A stretch of 64,000 nucleotides of DNA, from positions 682,001-746,000 of the forward strand of contig NZ_ACGK02000001.1 in the NCBI RefSeq assembly GCF_000159235.2, in the 5' to 3' direction. The notes under the pieces are model-generated. The model was not told where the DNA came from. It saw only the letters and a list, made by a program, of their open reading frames with translations, and did not search any database. Positions within the stretch are counted from its first letter, which is position 1. Each line of letters opens with the position of its first letter. This DNA is from Fannyhessea vaginae DSM 15829 (GTDB taxonomy: Bacteria > Actinomycetota > Coriobacteriia > Coriobacteriales > Atopobiaceae). Position numbers and translations under genes: made by a program. This document shows positions 34,614-44,128 of this stretch, piece by piece.

Positions 34614-36038
34614 ATGAGACACCATAGTGCCTGTACCACCATTTTAGTAGGGAAGAAAGCTTCTATTGACGGTTCAACCATGATCGCGCGTAACGATGAT
34701 ACGTTTAGACCCATTACGCCGCAAAAGTTTATTATTGAACCTGCACGTACAAACGACAAAGGAAAAATCTTAAAGTCTTGGCTTAATAAATTTAGCATGG
34801 AGCTTCCACCTGATGCTGATAGAGTTCCTGCAGTTCCTAATGTTGATTATAAAAAGTGTGGTTATTACGATGAAAGCGGAATCAACCAGCATAATGTTTG
34901 TATGTCGTGTACCGAGTCTACCTACGGCAATTCTCGTACACTTGCATTTGATCCTCTTGTTCGCGATGGTTTAGATGAAGACTGCATGCAAACCGCCGTG
35001 CTTCCCTATATTACCTCGGCTCGTCACGGTGTTGAATATTTAGGTTCGCTCATAAAAAAGTATGGTAGCCCTGCAGGTAATTCGGTGTTATTCAGTGATA
35101 AAGATGAAATCTGGTACATGGAAATTGTAACAGGTCATCATTGGGTTGCGCAGCGTATTCCCGACGATTGCTATGCTGTTGCTCCTAACTGCGTTTCTAT
35201 TGAGTGCGTTGATTTTGACGACCCCGACAACTTTATGTACAGCGAAGGGATTCGCGAATTTGTGGATACACATCGTCTTAATCCTGACCGTAGCTGTTGG
35301 AACGTGCGTCATATTTTTGGTACCGCAACCGATGAGGACAGGCATTACAATACCTCTCGTACGTGGTATGTTCAAAAATACCTCAATCCCGAGCGTACCC
35401 AAGATCCTGAAGATTTTGATCTTCCGTTTATATCTCGTGCGCAAAAGCTTATTACGCGTGAGGATATTCAATTTTTGCTGGGATCGCATTATCAAAACAC
35501 TCCCTACGATCCACTAGGTCATGGTGCTGATGCTGATAAACATAAGTTTCGTCCCATTGGCCTTAACAGAACTCAAAATGCTCATATCTTGCAGATCAGA
35601 AACGACGTTGCAGGGGATAGAGCAGCAATTATGTGGCTTTGTATTGGAGGACCTACCTTTACGCCGTTTATTCCATTTTTCACTAATATGAATGATACTG
35701 ATGCTTCGTTCAAAAACACCAGCATGACGTATAATGCGCGCGACGCATGGTGGTATTACAAATCGCTTGCTGCGCTTGTAGAGAGCCATTATGCTCACTT
35801 TGCAATGCCAAATGCTGCGTATCTTGATGAGCTTAATCGTTGGTATCGTGCGCGTGTTGAAGAAATTATTGAGCAGAGCCGTAATCTGACGGGCGACGAG
35901 TTAACAGCGTTTTTGACAAAAGAGAATCAAAAGACTGTTGCACATACACGAAAAGAATCCGAAAAGCATATGGGCGAGTTGTACACTCAGGCTATTTTGC
36001 TGTCGAAGCTTACGTTTAAGATGGATGCTAATTTATAG
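34614..36038 (+). CDS. pepD: C69 family dipeptidase (PepD-like)
   Basis: Protein of 474 residues of the N-terminal-nucleophile family C69. The short propeptide (MRHHSA) ends before Cys7 in CTTILVGKKAS, the predicted catalytic residue after self-processing; IARNDD follows. Other family marks are SCTESTYGN and IMWLCIGGPTFTPFIPF. It hydrolyses dipeptides in the cytoplasm, fitting a peptide-consuming lifestyle. The ATG at 34614 follows GAGAGGAG; the ATG at 34599 would overlap that site. Confidence 0.92.
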   Translation: MRHHSACTTILVGKKASIDGSTMIARNDDTFRPITPQKFIIEPARTNDKGKILKSWLNKFSMELPPDADRVPAVPNVDYKKCGYYDESGINQHNVCMSCTESTYGNSRTLAFDPLVRDGLDEDCMQTAVLPYITSARHGVEYLGSLIKKYGSPAGNSVLFSDKDEIWYMEIVTGHHWVAQRIPDDCYAVAPNCVSIECVDFDDPDNFMYSEGIREFVDTHRLNPDRSCWNVRHIFGTATDEDRHYNTSRTWYVQKYLNPERTQDPEDFDLPFISRAQKLITREDIQFLLGSHYQNTPYDPLGHGADADKHKFRPIGLNRTQNAHILQIRNDVAGDRAAIMWLCIGGPTFTPFIPFFTNMNDTDASFKNTSMTYNARDAWWYYKSLAALVESHYAHFAMPNAAYLDELNRWYRARVEEIIEQSRNLTGDELTAFLTKENQKTVAHTRKESEKHMGELYTQAILLSKLTFKMDANL

Positions 36039-36078
36039 GCTGATTTTGTTGATGCCTTGTCTTAGGAATTCGTGTAAG

Positions 36079-36105
36079 CGGCTCCTGCAAAACGGGAGCC
36101 GTTTT
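36079..36105 (+). terminator. rho-independent terminator after pepD
   Basis: CGGCTCC (36079-36085) pairs with GGAGCCG (36095-36101), followed by TTTT, 40 bases after the stop codon. Confidence 0.85.
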
Positions 36106-36286
36106 GCTGTCGCCACGATAAACCCCGTACATGGTATTTATGTTTCTGATAGGTTACTAATTATATTTTATGTACGACTTTGCAAAAACACATGGTATTA
36201 CTGTAATAACAAATTTCGAATTCCTTCGCCTCAAGGGTGGGGCGTTTTCAAAGTGTTAGTGTTTTCGGATTTGTGGTGAATCGTTT

Positions 36287-36310
36287 CGCAATACCTTTTA
36301 AGGTATTGCG
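36287..36310. promoter_or_regulatory. 24-bp palindrome at the Trp-leader promoter
   Basis: CGCAATACCTT (36287-36297) and AAGGTATTGCG (36300-36310) are a perfect 11-bp inverted repeat around TT. It runs into a -35-like TTGCGT (36306-36311); TATGAT (36330-36335) is the matching -10 with an 18-bp spacer. It could be an operator, giving repressor control on top of attenuation. Confidence 0.55.
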
Positions 36311-36387
36311 TAACATGTTCGCGAATGTGTATGATAGTACAAGTTCTTAAAAACTTGATGCTGCACTATAACCTAAAGGAGGTTGCC

Positions 36388-36474
36388 ATGCTTGCTCAAA
36401 CTACGCTTGTTGCGTCTGCTTCTAACAATTCTTCTGTACAGGCATGGTGGTGGCAATCTTTAGCTAAGTGTTAA
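36388..36474 (+). CDS. Trp leader peptide with three consecutive Trp codons
   Basis: Open frame of 28 codons, ATG at 36388, preceded by a very strong ribosome site (AAAGGAGG, 7 bases before). Codons 20-22 are TGG TGG TGG, in the context AWWWQSLAKC, with the stop TAA at 36472-36474. Three Trp in 28 residues placed just before an antiterminator/terminator pair is the classic layout of a Trp attenuator leader. Too short for ordinary gene finders. The downstream genes encode a TrpP-like ECF importer rather than trp biosynthesis. Confidence 0.9.
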   Translation: MLAQTTLVASASNNSSVQAWWWQSLAKC

Positions 36475-36536
36475 TTACTCTGAAGTATTGCTGATTTTTG
36501 TATAAGGCTTTCGGAGTAATTCTGAAAGTCTTTTTT
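36473..36536 (+). promoter_or_regulatory. Trp attenuator: alternative antiterminator and terminator hairpins
   Basis: Antiterminator: AATTACTCTGAA (36473-36484) pairs with TTCGGAGTAATT (36510-36521), 12 bp with one G-U. Terminator: AAGGCTTTC (36504-36512) pairs with GAAAGTCTT (36524-36532), running into six T (36531-36536). They share 36510-36512, so only one can form. A ribosome stalled on the Trp codons (36445-36453) leaves the first arm free and favours read-through; a ribosome that reaches the stop codon covers that arm and lets the terminator form. Confidence 0.88.
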
Positions 36537-36612
36537 ATTTACATTTCTTTATACGTTTTTTATCAAATATATCTATGCTCTAAGCATGTTGATATCCATG
36601 AAAGGACTTATT

Positions 36613-37242
36613 ATGTCATACGAACAAGCTCAAGAATTAAACACTCAAAACACTCAAAACACTGTCAATCCTTTTGAAGAAATTACGAGCGATGTATCAC
36701 AAAATGCAACTCCTCACCACGCGCTTTCAATTTCGTCGCTTATTTTGACCGCTGTGCTTTTAGCCGCAGGTTGTATTTTGGATTTAACCGTTGCAAAGTC
36801 TTTGGCAATTACGGGAATTCAGCCCGAATTTGTTATTGCGTCGTTTTGCTTAAGTATTTTGTTACTTAAACCTAATATAGTTCAGGGCATTATTATTGGC
36901 GCACTTGCTGCAACGCTTATTCAGCTCAATACGTCAATTCCTGGTCTTGAGTATGCATGCGATATTCCTGCCTCTGTTTGCATGACTCTTATGACGCTTG
37001 CCTATACTCATATGTTTGGCCATATACGTAATTCAAAGCTTGATCTATTTCCCTTTATTTTAACGTTTGTTACCACTCTTATTTCTGGAGGCATCTTTGC
37101 AACTGTTGCAACACTTGTATTCTTGCACCTCGAACTTGGTGCCGCTTTGGTAATGGCTCCAATTGTAATTGGAACTGCGTTTGCAAATGGACTTGTGGTT
37201 GCCTTGCTGTATCAGCCTCTTAAATTGGTTTTGCACAAATAA
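36613..37242 (+). CDS. trpP: ECF transporter S component, TrpP-like (tryptophan)
   Basis: Membrane protein of 209 residues: a polar N-terminus of about 35 residues, rich in Asn/Gln/Thr, then about 6 helices. The pattern resembles TrpP tryptophan-transport S components, as I recall them (ASFCLSILLLKPN, QGIIIGALAATLIQLNTSIPG). The ATG at 36613 is preferred: AAAGGA lies 7 bases before it. It is followed by a double ATPase and an EcfT gene, so the three genes make a complete ECF transporter. The Trp attenuator just upstream is strong independent support for the substrate. Confidence 0.82.
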   Translation: MSYEQAQELNTQNTQNTVNPFEEITSDVSQNATPHHALSISSLILTAVLLAAGCILDLTVAKSLAITGIQPEFVIASFCLSILLLKPNIVQGIIIGALAATLIQLNTSIPGLEYACDIPASVCMTLMTLAYTHMFGHIRNSKLDLFPFILTFVTTLISGGIFATVATLVFLHLELGAALVMAPIVIGTAFANGLVVALLYQPLKLVLHK

Positions 37243-37400
37243 CATCCAAACAATTCTGCATGTGACAATCATGCGTGAGAATCTTGGTAAAAATTGTTAT
37301 ACTGACAAAAGAGCAGCGTACAAAGCGCCTATGGTGAAGTATGCTTAAAAGACAAGTTAAACTGTCTAAACGTTTTCATTGACTATAAGGGAAAGGGCAT

Positions 37401-39362
37401 ATGCGCGAAGATAAATCAATACCACGTTATGATGATACGCAAGATGTGCCTCATGCATCTCAGCTTATGCCACTTATCTCTTTTAAGCATGTAAGCTTTA
37501 CGTATGCAACGCAGCAGAATTCGCAAGCCGATATTGCGCGCTCTACCGCTCGTACAAAATCAACTGCAGATGTTTCCGCTGCTCGTTTGCCCCAGCAACA
37601 AGTTTGTGCGCTTAAAGACATAAATACTTCCATTTATGAAGGTGAATTTGTAGGAATTATTGGCTCCACCGGAGCTGGTAAAACGACCTTAGCCTCGCTG
37701 ATGACAGGAGCTATACCTCATCATTTTGCTGGAACATTAAGCGGTAGCGTTATGATTTACTCAAAAGAATCGAAAACGCTCTCGCTTACTCAAATTGCAC
37801 GATATATTGGCTCTGTTATCCAAGATATTGATGCTCAAATGGTTGCGAGCAATGTTGAAGACGAGCTTTTGTTTGGTCTTGAAAATTTTGGAATTCCTCA
37901 CGATGAAATTTATTCACGTATGGATGAGGCTTTGCGTGCGGTAGGCATTTTAGACTTAAAATATCGTGATATAGACACACTATCGGGCGGACAAAAGCAA
38001 AAAGTTGCCATTGCTGCAATTTTGGCGCTGCGTCCGCGCGTTATGATTTTAGATGAGCCAACGTGTGCGCTTGACCCAGTTTCTTCCGAGATGATTTTTT
38101 CAATTCTTTGTGACTTAAATGCAACATACGGAATTACCATAGTGGTCATTGAGCAAAAAGTTGCACTTTTGTGCACGTATTGCCGTCGTTTGCTTGTGCT
38201 GTCACAAGGTGAGCTCTGCTTAGATGCGCCTATTGACGAAGCACTCAAGCAACGCGAACTTTTGGATTCGGTAGGAATTAACTATCCGCGTACTACGCGC
38301 CTGATCCAAACGCTTCGTGCGCGCGGTTTGAATGATTCAAGTACGTCGCATCAAATAATGCCGGTAAGTGTTACCGATACCGTGCAGGTACTAGACGATA
38401 TGCTTTCGTCTGTTCCTTCGCAATCATTTGTGCACGATATGCACCAACCGCTTTCAGACGATATTATTGCGCGTATGCATACATCTTCGTCACAACCCAC
38501 GTGTATATCGCGGCAGGTACAAGATCGCTCAAAGACTTTGGCTTTTGAACATGTTTCGTTTTCGTATGCTGGCGCTCAAGAAACGCTAAGTGATATCTCG
38601 TTTTCACTATATCCTGGAGAGCTTGTTGCACTTGTTGGACAAAATGGAGCAGGTAAGTCAACTATTACCAAGCTCATTAATGGTCTTTTGCGTCCGCGCA
38701 CGGGAACAATTTCTTTGTGCGGTACCTCCACACAAAACATGCCTGTAAGCAAGCGTGCGCGTTTTGTTTCTACGCTTTTTCAAAACCCCGATTATCAGCT
38801 TTCAAAACCAAGTGTTCGAGAAGAAGTTGCGTTTAGCTGTTTGTTAGTTGGAATCGAGAAAGATAAAGCGTACGCTCGTGCCGATAAGGTTATTGATGAG
38901 TTAAATCTTGATCCCTCTGCCAGTCCTTTTATGCTTTCGCGCGGTCAGCGTCAGATGGTGGCGCTTGCAGCAACCATGGTAACCCGTCCGCGATTATTGC
39001 TTTTGGACGAACCAACGTGTGGCCTTGATTTTGTTGAGTGTCAACGTGTAATGGAGCATGTGGTACGTTTGCAACAAACGGGCTGCGCCGTTCTTATGGT
39101 ATGTCATGACATGGAAGTTGTGGCCGATTACGCTACGCGTCTTATGGTTATAAGTGAGGGCAAACTTCTTGCAACAGGGGATATGCAAAGTATTTTCTCC
39201 CAAGAATCTCTTTGCAGCCAAGCTGCAATTTCTCCTTCTCAGCTGGCAAGTGTGGCACATGGCTTAGTAAACAAATCATGGACGGTTTGTACCAACTGTT
39301 ATACACAAGAGTTGCTGTTAGAAGCATGTGCTCTAAAACACAACCGCACTCAAGGAGTGTAG
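37401..39362 (+). CDS. ecfA: fused double ATPase of ECF transporter
   Basis: Protein of 653 residues joining two ECF ATPases. The first has Walker A GSTGAGKTT (about 88-96), signature LSGGQKQK and MILDEPT. The second has GQNGAGKST (about 412-420), LFQNPDYQ, a variant signature LSRGQRQM, and LLLDEPT. About 100 residues of low-conservation linker separate them. It powers the TrpP-like component with the EcfT encoded next, whose ATG follows this stop by one base. A 158-base gap to trpP holds a TTATACT element, perhaps a second promoter that would escape attenuation. Confidence 0.92.
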   Translation: MREDKSIPRYDDTQDVPHASQLMPLISFKHVSFTYATQQNSQADIARSTARTKSTADVSAARLPQQQVCALKDINTSIYEGEFVGIIGSTGAGKTTLASLMTGAIPHHFAGTLSGSVMIYSKESKTLSLTQIARYIGSVIQDIDAQMVASNVEDELLFGLENFGIPHDEIYSRMDEALRAVGILDLKYRDIDTLSGGQKQKVAIAAILALRPRVMILDEPTCALDPVSSEMIFSILCDLNATYGITIVVIEQKVALLCTYCRRLLVLSQGELCLDAPIDEALKQRELLDSVGINYPRTTRLIQTLRARGLNDSSTSHQIMPVSVTDTVQVLDDMLSSVPSQSFVHDMHQPLSDDIIARMHTSSSQPTCISRQVQDRSKTLAFEHVSFSYAGAQETLSDISFSLYPGELVALVGQNGAGKSTITKLINGLLRPRTGTISLCGTSTQNMPVSKRARFVSTLFQNPDYQLSKPSVREEVAFSCLLVGIEKDKAYARADKVIDELNLDPSASPFMLSRGQRQMVALAATMVTRPRLLLLDEPTCGLDFVECQRVMEHVVRLQQTGCAVLMVCHDMEVVADYATRLMVISEGKLLATGDMQSIFSQESLCSQAAISPSQLASVAHGLVNKSWTVCTNCYTQELLLEACALKHNRTQGV

Positions 39363-39363
39363 T

Positions 39364-40119
39364 ATGAATACGATTCTTTCTTATCACGAAGGTAAAACGC
39401 TCCTTCATCGTGCAAATCCACTTTCAAAACTTGTTTTAGCAATGAGTGTAGTTATAGCTGCGTTTATTACATCAGATTGTCGCGCACTTGTGGTACTTGC
39501 ACTTCTCATTGTGCTTACGATGTATTCAGCACATATTTTATCAGCACTGCGCTCTTTGCTCAAAGCTATTTTGATTTTATCCTGTGTTATGTTTTGCCTT
39601 CAAAGCATGCTTAATCAAGGGGGAACACATCTGTTTTTATGGATAACAGATGCAGGACTCATAAGTGCCTTGCGCGCGGCGCTTCGGCTCTTTTGTTTTG
39701 CTTTGCCGCTGGTAAGTATGCTTTCGGTTACTAAATTAAATGATCTTGCTAATGCCTGTGTTGCTTATCTGCATATTCCTTATTGTTATGCATTTACTAT
39801 TACAACTGCTATTCGCTTTGTTCCTATCTTTGCGTACGAAATGACGCAAATCAGTGAAGCTCAAATGGCGCGTGGTGTTCAATTTGATACACCCAATCCG
39901 TATAAGAAACTCAAGCTCATGATGCCACTCATTATCCCGCTTTTGGTTTCATCGGTACGCAAGGCCGATATGTGTGCTTTAGCGGCAGAGCAGAGGGGTT
40001 TTTATCTACGTACAGCACAGAGTTCATATAAAACGTATCCGTTCTTACCTCAAGATGGTGTACTTTTTCTCGTTTCTTTTATTTTAATTGCCGCTGCCTG
40101 CGCTTTTTCGTTACTATAA
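39364..40119 (+). CDS. ecfT: ECF transporter transmembrane component EcfT
   Basis: Membrane protein of 251 residues with about 5 helices. The two coupling motifs that contact the ATPases are visible: QMARGVQFD and AAEQRGFY, variants of the usual ARG pair. The start lies one base after the stop of the double ATPase gene, so translation is coupled. It completes the Trp-type ECF importer. Confidence 0.9.
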   Translation: MNTILSYHEGKTLLHRANPLSKLVLAMSVVIAAFITSDCRALVVLALLIVLTMYSAHILSALRSLLKAILILSCVMFCLQSMLNQGGTHLFLWITDAGLISALRAALRLFCFALPLVSMLSVTKLNDLANACVAYLHIPYCYAFTITTAIRFVPIFAYEMTQISEAQMARGVQFDTPNPYKKLKLMMPLIIPLLVSSVRKADMCALAAEQRGFYLRTAQSSYKTYPFLPQDGVLFLVSFILIAAACAFSLL

Positions 40120-40147
40120 AAAGGATGTTACTTTTTAAGGAGGGCGT

Positions 40148-41617
40148 ATGGCAACCAATACTTTTACCGATTTGTGCCACATCTTTGTTAAAGGTGGAGA
40201 TGGCGGTGCGGGTTGTATGTCGTTTCGTAGAGAAGCATACGTCCCTAAAGGCGGCCCCGATGGCGGTGATGGAGGAGAAGGCGGAAGCATTATACTTCGT
40301 GCAAAGACGTCGGTTTCTTCTTTAGTTGCCTTTAGGTTTAAACATCATTTTAGAGCCGAGCGTGGAACACACGGTCAAGGTGCTCGTAAACATGGAAAAG
40401 ACGGAGAGTCTCTTATTTTAGATGTGCCAGTTGGTACCGTGGTAAGAGAGCTTGATCCAAAAACTATGAAGCCACTCTATACGCTGGCAGATCTTACTGT
40501 TGATGGACAAGAGGTTGTTGTTGCACAAGGAGGACATGGCGGCCGCGGTAATATTCACTTTGTGACATCTGTTCGACGTTCTCCTGCTTTTGCCGAGAAA
40601 GGCGAGCCTGCACAGGAACATTGGATTGAACTCGAAATGAAAGTTATGGCCGATGCTGCGCTGGTTGGTATGCCCTCGGTTGGAAAAAGTTCGCTCATTG
40701 CGCGCTTAAGCGCTGCGCGTCCAAAAATTGCTGATTATCCGTTTACCACGCTTGTTCCAAATCTAGGAATGGTTCGTGCTGCCTCAGGTTATTCTTTTGT
40801 TGTGGCCGATGTTCCTGGTTTAATCGAAGGTGCAAGTGAAGGAAAGGGCCTTGGTCATCAGTTTTTACGTCATATAGAACGCAGTGCGCTCATTTTGCAT
40901 GTTGTGGATATAACTGGTGGTCTTGAGAGTCGCGATCCTGTGTTAGATTATCACACCATTAATAACGAACTAGAAGCTTATGCCCCCGAGCTAAGCCAGC
41001 GCCCTCAAATTGTGCTTGCAAATAAATGCGACATGCCCCACAACACTCAAGCTCTTGAAGAACTTAAACGTCTCGCTCTTGCCGCAGGTCATAGCTTTAT
41101 CGAAGTTTCAGCACTTACAGGAAAAGGTATCGAGACACTTAAAAATGTTTGTGCTTCGCAAGTTTATGAATTACGAAAAGAGCTTCATACTCAAACATTA
41201 AAAGACGCCGAACGCACACAAATTGAGACTCAAAAAGTTCGCTACGAGCTTACACGTCGTGAAAATATGGTTCACATAACACAAGAATCAACAGGTATAT
41301 GGCGTGTGAGCGGAACTCGTGTTGAACGTATGGTTGTTCAAACTGATTGGGAAAATGATGAAGCAGTTGTGTATCTACAACATCGTTTTGATCGAATTGG
41401 TCTTGAAGAACGCCTGATGAAACATGGTGCAAAGCCTGGCGATGAAATACGTATCCTTGGGTATTCATTTACCTTTGAAGGAGCAGATACACTCACAGAT
41501 GACGAAAATGACATGCCTTGTGATGCTACGTCTATCGACACTGCATTGGTTGTTGAAGAAGAAGATTCAGTATCAGCTGACACATCTTTCTCCACGCCAG
41601 ATGTACCTTCTGTATAA
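40148..41617 (+). CDS. obgE: GTPase Obg (CgtA)
   Basis: Ribosome-associated GTPase of 489 residues. Three domains: the Gly-rich Obg fold (FVKGGDGGAGCMSFRREA to about 160), the G domain (GMPSVGKSSL, switch DYPFTT, DVPGLIEGA, NKCD) and a C-terminal OCT domain (about 350-430). A Ser/Asp-rich tail of about 55 residues follows. The ribosome site AAGGAGGG precedes the ATG. It helps 50S assembly. obgE-proB-proA-nadD is a common actinobacterial order, but rplU and rpmA are not upstream here. Confidence 0.95.
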   Translation: MATNTFTDLCHIFVKGGDGGAGCMSFRREAYVPKGGPDGGDGGEGGSIILRAKTSVSSLVAFRFKHHFRAERGTHGQGARKHGKDGESLILDVPVGTVVRELDPKTMKPLYTLADLTVDGQEVVVAQGGHGGRGNIHFVTSVRRSPAFAEKGEPAQEHWIELEMKVMADAALVGMPSVGKSSLIARLSAARPKIADYPFTTLVPNLGMVRAASGYSFVVADVPGLIEGASEGKGLGHQFLRHIERSALILHVVDITGGLESRDPVLDYHTINNELEAYAPELSQRPQIVLANKCDMPHNTQALEELKRLALAAGHSFIEVSALTGKGIETLKNVCASQVYELRKELHTQTLKDAERTQIETQKVRYELTRRENMVHITQESTGIWRVSGTRVERMVVQTDWENDEAVVYLQHRFDRIGLEERLMKHGAKPGDEIRILGYSFTFEGADTLTDDENDMPCDATSIDTALVVEEEDSVSADTSFSTPDVPSV

Positions 41618-41669
41618 AGCCAAAATGTTGCGCGTAAAGAATAAGGATATCTCATAAAGGAGCGTTGAT

Positions 41670-42794
41670 TTGCAAGATATCTTTGAAGTCTCAGATATTT
41701 ATGTCATAAAAATAGGTTCATCTACCTTGGTTGATGCAACGGGCGAGGTGGATACTGCATATATCCAAAAGCTTGCTGATGATATTGCGGCATTTAAAGC
41801 TGCAGGTAATCATGTGATTGTAGTTTCATCTGGTGCCGTTGCCGCAGGTATGAAACGTTTGCATATGCACGTGCGCCCAAGCGATATTCCTTCTCTTCAA
41901 GCTTGCGCAGCAGCTGGCCAGGCACTTTTAACCGAGGCATATGCCCAAGCACTTGGTGCCCACGGCATAAGTGTTGGACAAGTTTTACTTACGCGCCATG
42001 ATGTGTGTAGTAGAGAAACGTATCTTAATGCTCGAACTACCATAGGAACGCTTCTGCATTTAGGCGCAGTGCCTGTGGTAAACGAGAATGACACGGTTTC
42101 GGTTGCCGAATTTACGTTTGGAGATAATGACACTCTTGGTGCAATTGTTGCTACGTTGGTTCATGCTGATGCCTATATTATTTATACCGATGTCGATGGT
42201 TTATACACCGCAAATCCTGCAACCGATTCAAAAGCGCGTCATATAGATACGGTTCACAAGATCACTCCCGAGCTTATTGCTTGCGCTACAGGTTCGGTGT
42301 CAGGCGTTGGTACCGGTGGAATGTCTACTAAGCTTTATGCTGCGCGCGCGGCTCTTGCAGCAGGTATTACCACCATTATTTGCAACGGTCATCACACCTA
42401 TTCACTTGACGATATTGTCAAAAATCGCGTTTCTCAAACGCGCTTTGTTCCAGAATCTACGCATACTCCCGAAAATGCTCGTAAGCTCTGGATAGGCATT
42501 GCCGAAATTCCACAAGGAAGCGTTACGGTTGATGCAGGAGCAAAGCAGGCGCTCATCAAAGACGGTGCATCGCTTTTGCCAGTTGGTATACGCGAAGTTA
42601 AAGGCACGTTTCATGCAGGTGATGTTATTAGCGTGCGCGATGAGCACTCTTCGTTAATCGCCCGCGGCATAAGCAAGTATTCTTCTGATGATCTTTGTGT
42701 TTCAAAAGGCTTAAAACTCGATGTTATTGCACGTTTTATGCCCCAAAAAGCAAATATTCCTGTGATACATAAAGATGAGCTCTTGCTGTTTTAA
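41670..42794 (+). CDS. proB: glutamate 5-kinase
   Basis: Enzyme of 374 residues, first step of proline synthesis. It has the amino acid kinase domain (IKIGSSTLVD, VVSSGAVAAGM, NENDTVSVAEFTFGDND, GVGTGGMSTKL) and a C-terminal PUA domain (about 285-370). The start is TTG at 41670 with AAAGGAG in front; no in-frame ATG lies nearby. Followed by proA. Confidence 0.94.
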   Translation: MQDIFEVSDIYVIKIGSSTLVDATGEVDTAYIQKLADDIAAFKAAGNHVIVVSSGAVAAGMKRLHMHVRPSDIPSLQACAAAGQALLTEAYAQALGAHGISVGQVLLTRHDVCSRETYLNARTTIGTLLHLGAVPVVNENDTVSVAEFTFGDNDTLGAIVATLVHADAYIIYTDVDGLYTANPATDSKARHIDTVHKITPELIACATGSVSGVGTGGMSTKLYAARAALAAGITTIICNGHHTYSLDDIVKNRVSQTRFVPESTHTPENARKLWIGIAEIPQGSVTVDAGAKQALIKDGASLLPVGIREVKGTFHAGDVISVRDEHSSLIARGISKYSSDDLCVSKGLKLDVIARFMPQKANIPVIHKDELLLF

Positions 42795-42859
42795 TTCTAC
42801 ACGTGTAAAACATCTATAAACTAATGATAAGCCTGCTTACATTTAGAAATGAGGTCACC

Positions 42860-44128
42860 ATGTCAGAGGCACTTGATAAAGCTCGTTTGGCGCATAGTGC
42901 GTCCAAAAGCATGCGACAAGCTTCTTTGAGTCAAAGAAATCATGCACTTACCATCTGCGCAAAGCTTATTGGAAGTTCTTCCGATGAAATCTTACGTGCT
43001 AATAATAAAGATCTTGAGCGCGCACGCGCCTGCAATCTTCCTCAACCTTTGATAGATCGTTTGCTTTTAACGCCTGAGCGCTTAGATGCAATGAAAAGTT
43101 CGCTTCTTCAAATTGCGGCTCAAAGTGATCCCTTGGGTCAAATTCGTAGTGGTCACACCCTTGAAAACGGAATACAAATGCAGCAGATAACAGTTCCTTT
43201 AGGGGTAGTTGCTATCATTTATGAAGCACGTCCAAATGTAACTGTCGATGCTTTTGCACTTTGTTTAAAAAGCGGAAATGCATGTATTCTCAAGGGGGGT
43301 TCTGCCGCTCGCGAATCGTGCAGTATACTTGCGCGCGTGTGTCAACAAGCGCTTGCTCAAGCAGGACTTCCTCAAGATGCAGTTCAATATATAGAAAGTA
43401 CCGATCACAGCGAAACAGAAAAACTTATGGGCGCACGTGGGCTTGTCGACGTTCTTATTCCTCGTGGAAGCGCGCGCCTTATACAATCTGTGGTTCGTCA
43501 TGCACAAGTTCCAACCATAGAAACTGGGGTGGGGAATTGTCATGTATATCTTCATAAGTCACTTTCTAGCAAAGAAGCCATCTCAAATGCTGTTTCGGTA
43601 GTAGTTAATGCAAAAACGTCACGTCCTGGAGTTTGTAATGCTGCGGAATCGCTTTTGGTTGATACTTGTGTCGCGCCCGAGCTTTTACCACCAGTGTTAC
43701 GTGCGCTTGCCGACCGCAGCGTAGAGCTTGTGGGAGATGCACGTGCAATTCAAATTGCACAAGAATGTAACATAGCTATGCAGCTTGCAGACGAAAAAGA
43801 TTGGGCAACGGAATATCTTGATCTTAAAATGAGTGTGCATTGTGTTGCCGATATTGATGAGGCAATTGATCACATTAACCGTTATGGAACTGGTCATTCT
43901 GAAGCGATTCTTGCACAAGACTATAATGCTTGTCAGAAGTTCCTAACGTTGGTTGACGCGGCTGCGGTCTATGCAAATGCGTCTACGCGCTTTACCGATG
44001 GTGGCGAGTTTGGATTAGGCGGAGAAATTGGCATTTCTACGCAAAAGTTGCACGCACGAGGCCCCTTTGCCGCAGCTGCACTTACCACTACTAAATATAT
44101 TCTACGCGGACAAGGACAAATTCGATGA
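42860..44128 (+). CDS. proA: glutamate-5-semialdehyde dehydrogenase (gamma-glutamyl phosphate reductase)
   Basis: Enzyme of 422 residues, second step of proline synthesis. Aldehyde dehydrogenase fold with IYEARPNVTVDAF, LKGGSAARES, VIETGVGNCH-like TIETGVGNCHVY, the catalytic Cys in SRPGVCNAAES, and GGEFGLGGEIGISTQ. The ATG at 42860 follows GAGGT; the upstream ATG at 42824 has no site. Its stop overlaps the nadD start (ATGA). Confidence 0.94.
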   Translation: MSEALDKARLAHSASKSMRQASLSQRNHALTICAKLIGSSSDEILRANNKDLERARACNLPQPLIDRLLLTPERLDAMKSSLLQIAAQSDPLGQIRSGHTLENGIQMQQITVPLGVVAIIYEARPNVTVDAFALCLKSGNACILKGGSAARESCSILARVCQQALAQAGLPQDAVQYIESTDHSETEKLMGARGLVDVLIPRGSARLIQSVVRHAQVPTIETGVGNCHVYLHKSLSSKEAISNAVSVVVNAKTSRPGVCNAAESLLVDTCVAPELLPPVLRALADRSVELVGDARAIQIAQECNIAMQLADEKDWATEYLDLKMSVHCVADIDEAIDHINRYGTGHSEAILAQDYNACQKFLTLVDAAAVYANASTRFTDGGEFGLGGEIGISTQKLHARGPFAAAALTTTKYILRGQGQIR

